This document shows positions 62,030 to 64,000 of a DNA stretch of 64,000 nt, one piece after another. The DNA is from Tropicimonas_B omnivorans (lineage in GTDB: Bacteria; Pseudomonadota; Alphaproteobacteria; Rhodobacterales; Rhodobacteraceae). A model generated the notes under the pieces. The model had not been told where the DNA came from, ran no database searches, and worked only from the letters and a program-made list of their open reading frames with translations. The stretch is taken from contig NZ_JAVRHL010000003.1 in NCBI RefSeq assembly GCF_031846565.1, forward strand, positions 124,001 to 188,000. Reading direction: 5' to 3'. Numbering within the stretch: the stretch's first letter is position 1; each line of letters begins with the position of its first letter. The translations under genes were made by a program, and so were the position numbers.

Positions 62030-63550
62030 ATGACACAGCACGACATCGGATCGCTTCAGAGCATCGAGGAGAACACGCCGGTGAAGGCAGATGCCGGCGG
62101 TACGGACATTCTCATCATCCGCCGCGGAGACGAGGTGACGGCGCTGGCCCATGCCTGCCCTCACTTCGGCCTGCCGCTCTCCAAGGGCCATCTCGATGGC
62201 GACCGGCTGATCTGCGCCTTCCACCACGCCTGCTTCGATGTCGGCACCGGCAAGCAGACCGAGCCACCGGGCCATAACGATCTTCGCCGCTACGAGGTGG
62301 AGGTCCGGGACGGGCGCGTGCTGGTCGAGGTCGAGGACGGGGCAGAGGCCCATCTCGAGCCTGCATTCACCACGCGCGGGGCTGACACGAGGCGCTTTGT
62401 CATCGTCGGCAGCGGAGCCGTGGCCGATGCGGCGGCCCTGACCCTGCGGGAGAACGGGTTTTCGGGCGCGATCGCGATGATCTCGCCCGAGGAGGCGCCG
62501 CCCTACGACCGGACCCTGATGAGCAAGGCCGTTCTCGCGGGAGGCGATGGTCCCCGCGGGCCGACCATTACCGGGGCGGACATGCTGGCTGCTCGGGACA
62601 TCGAGCTGCTGCGGGGCACCGTGCGCGCCGTCTCGCCCGAAGAGAAGACCCTCTCGCTGGAGGATGGCGGTACGGAGGCATTCGACGCTCTTCTGGTCGC
62701 GCCGGGGGGAACCCTGAACACGCTCGGCGCGCCGGGCGAGGATCTTCCCGGCATTCACGGCCTGCGCTCCCGCGTGCAGGCGGAGCGGATCGCGAAGGAG
62801 GCTGAGGGCGCCCGCCGCGCCGTGATCGTCGGCGGCGGCTTCATCGGCCTCGAGGCCGCGCTGTCGCTGGCCAAGCGCGATATCGACGTGACGGTGGTTC
62901 TGCGCGACCCGGTGCCGATGAGGGGCGTGGTGGGCGAGCGTGTCGGCCGGGCGATCCGCGCCGAGCATGAGGCGGAGGGCGTGACCTTCGTCGAGGGCGA
63001 GGTGACCGGTTTCGAGGGAGAGGAGCGCGTCAGCGCGGCCCGGCTCGAGAGCGGGGACAGTATCGAGGCGGACCTCGTTCTCGTCGCCATCGGCGTCACC
63101 CCGGCGACCGCCCGAATAGGCGGTCTGAACGCCGAGGCCGATGGCGGCGTCCTCACCGGGCCGGACCTCTCCGTTCCCGGCGCGCCGGGTCTCTTCGCCG
63201 CGGGGGACGTGGCGCAGGTGCCGACGCCATGGGGCCGCGTGCGGATCGAGCATTGGCGTGTCGCCCGGCAGCACGGGATGCGTGCGGCGCGGGCAATGAT
63301 GGGCGAGCGTGTCGAGGAGGTCGGGGTGCCGTTCTTCTGGACCGCGCTGAAGCGCCAGTACCGTTATCTCGGCCATGCCGAGGACTGGGACGAGATCGTC
63401 ATCGACGGCGCGCCAGAGGATGGCGGTGATTTCGTCGCCAGGTACATCAAGGATGGCAAGGTGATGGCCCTCTTCGGCGCCGGGCGCGATGCCGAGATCG
63501 CCGAGGCGCACGCCCGGATGATCCGCAAGGGTGGACCGCTGGACCGGTAA
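62030..63550 (+). CDS. Rieske domain-FAD/NAD reductase fusion (AIF-like)
   Basis: A 506-residue oxidoreductase. An N-terminal Rieske [2Fe-2S] domain has CPH (C43, H45) and CAFH (C62, H65). From about residue 120 a pyridine-nucleotide disulfide-type reductase follows: FAD motif IVGSGAVADAAA, NAD motif VIVGGGFIGLEAA and LFAAGDVAQVP. It resembles apoptosis-inducing-factor-like and ferredoxin-reductase-like proteins. Note VGSGAVA deviates from GxGxxG. The ATG at 62030 follows AGGGGG. Electron partner unknown. Confidence 0.85.
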   Translation: MTQHDIGSLQSIEENTPVKADAGGTDILIIRRGDEVTALAHACPHFGLPLSKGHLDGDRLICAFHHACFDVGTGKQTEPPGHNDLRRYEVEVRDGRVLVEVEDGAEAHLEPAFTTRGADTRRFVIVGSGAVADAAALTLRENGFSGAIAMISPEEAPPYDRTLMSKAVLAGGDGPRGPTITGADMLAARDIELLRGTVRAVSPEEKTLSLEDGGTEAFDALLVAPGGTLNTLGAPGEDLPGIHGLRSRVQAERIAKEAEGARRAVIVGGGFIGLEAALSLAKRDIDVTVVLRDPVPMRGVVGERVGRAIRAEHEAEGVTFVEGEVTGFEGEERVSAARLESGDSIEADLVLVAIGVTPATARIGGLNAEADGGVLTGPDLSVPGAPGLFAAGDVAQVPTPWGRVRIEHWRVARQHGMRAARAMMGERVEEVGVPFFWTALKRQYRYLGHAEDWDEIVIDGAPEDGGDFVARYIKDGKVMALFGAGRDAEIAEAHARMIRKGGPLDR

Positions 63551-63736
63551 GGTTCAGGTTCAGAGGCACGGGCGGGCTGTCCCGAGTGGTCGGACCCTTT
63601 CGCCTCGCCCTGCGCCGGATCGCCCGGGGCAGACGGGTCAACATCGCTCCCCCATCGATTGCGGGGGGCGTCCGTCGCGGTTATGTCCCGCGAAAGTCGC
63701 CCCATCGAGGCGGCGCATTGGAAGGATCTCTTTGCC

Positions 63737-64000
63737 ATGCGGCTCATCGCCTGCACCGCCCTCGCGACCCTCGTCAGCTTTCCCGCCCTGGCGGACGAGC
63801 TCGAGGAAGAGGCCGTCGCACTCTTCGAGGCGGCCTATCCCGAAGACCAGTGCTGGAGTTATTACGAGAGCCGTCCCGCGCCCCAGCGGAGGGAGTTCAC
63901 CGTGGAGGGAGGCGCGGAGCCGGAGACGGTCACGACCTTCGAATTCACCTGCATTTCCGCGGCCTACAACGTCGTGAAGGCGGTTCTTCTGCACACGCAG
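63737..64000 (+). CDS. Secreted hypothetical protein, cut off by the window end
   Basis: An open frame of 88 codons without a stop. The ATG at 63737 has GGAAGGA about ten bases upstream and begins a signal peptide (MRLIACTALATLVSFPALA), followed by DELEEEAVALFEAAYPEDQCWSYYESRPAP and FEFTCISAAYNVVKAVLLHTQ. It looks like a Rhodobacterales DUF1176-type protein, but I cannot confirm this from the part visible. An upstream in-frame ATG at 63683 would spoil the signal peptide. Confidence 0.6.
   Translation, partial: MRLIACTALATLVSFPALADELEEEAVALFEAAYPEDQCWSYYESRPAPQRREFTVEGGAEPETVTTFEFTCISAAYNVVKAVLLHTQ

Noticed and set aside
60875..63511. Long minus-strand ORF opposite the hydrolase and Rieske-FAD genes
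   Set aside because: Arg/Gly/His-rich translation with no domain; both plus-strand genes on the other side have clear motifs.

Overview
This window looks like chromosomal housekeeping DNA from a high-GC alphaproteobacterium of the Rhodobacterales (Rhodobacter/roseobacter type). Several things point that way: the dense GC-rich genes; the protein families (DUF1127, DUF6280, a PopZ-like DUF2497 protein, phosphatidylcholine synthase, the hisB-hisH-hisA-hisF-hisE order); the complete Tol-Pal operon followed by tilS and ftsH; and a pcm-like/tolC/popZ-like neighbourhood. I see no insertion sequence, prophage, CRISPR array, plasmid gene or rRNA operon. One tRNA gene (Tyr) is present.

Layout. 1-2.3 kb: the 3' end of putA, a hemolysin III family membrane protein and a lone rfbA. 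2.5-5 kb: tRNA-Tyr with a good promoter, rlmB, a methyltransferase, a possible small RNA ending in a strong terminator, and a CoA-binding protein. 5-9.2 kb: the minus-strand histidine cluster hisB-hisH-hisA-hisF-hisE, with two small secreted-protein genes lying antisense between its members; one of these (DUF302) carries an in-frame TGA just after its signal peptide. 9.3-13.5 kb: glpX, a lytic transglycosylase and homoserine dehydrogenase. 13.6-16.8 kb: a small Tad-pilus-like set (two TadE-like proteins and a TadG-like vWA protein). 17-22.8 kb: glutamate dehydrogenase, a YmdB-type phosphoesterase, an SLC13 transporter, a YebC regulator and an ArgO-type exporter. 22.8-26.3 kb: ileS, with a possible leader peptide and attenuator, then a DUF3253 gene and a palindromic repeat. 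26.4-29.5 kb (minus): transaldolase, DUF484, xerC and phosphatidylcholine synthase. 29.6-32.6 kb: priA and msrA. 32.7-35.2 kb (minus): ruvC-ruvA-ruvB plus an unannotated 57-residue ORF. 35.4-36.7 kb: a DUF1127 gene and prmA, converging on a bidirectional terminator. 36.8-46.8 kb: hypothetical-ybgC-tolQ-tolR-tolA-tolB-pal-cpoB-tilS-ftsH. 46.8-48.6 kb: a divergent ald/Lrp-type regulator pair. 48.7-51.9 kb: pcm-like, tolC and the PopZ-like gene. 52.1-53.2 kb: divergent DUF6280 and efp. 53.4-57.4 kb: ygfZ, a glycosyltransferase, and a phosphatase/MsbA-like exporter operon. 57.6-64 kb: a class V aminotransferase, hisC, two alpha/beta hydrolases, a Rieske-FAD reductase and a truncated secreted-protein gene.

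How it fits together. Most of the window serves core functions: amino-acid metabolism (his, hom, gdhA, ald, putA), translation (ileS, efp, tilS, rlmB, prmA, tRNA-Tyr), DNA repair and recombination (ruvABC, priA, xerC) and the cell envelope (Tol-Pal, TolC, MltB-like, Pcs, FtsH, MsbA-like). I did not find a clear new multi-gene system. The items most worth a second look are the broken DUF302 gene, the possible ileS attenuator, the possible small RNA near 4.4-4.5 kb, the phosphatase/exporter pair, the Tad-like vWA cluster and several small unannotated elements.
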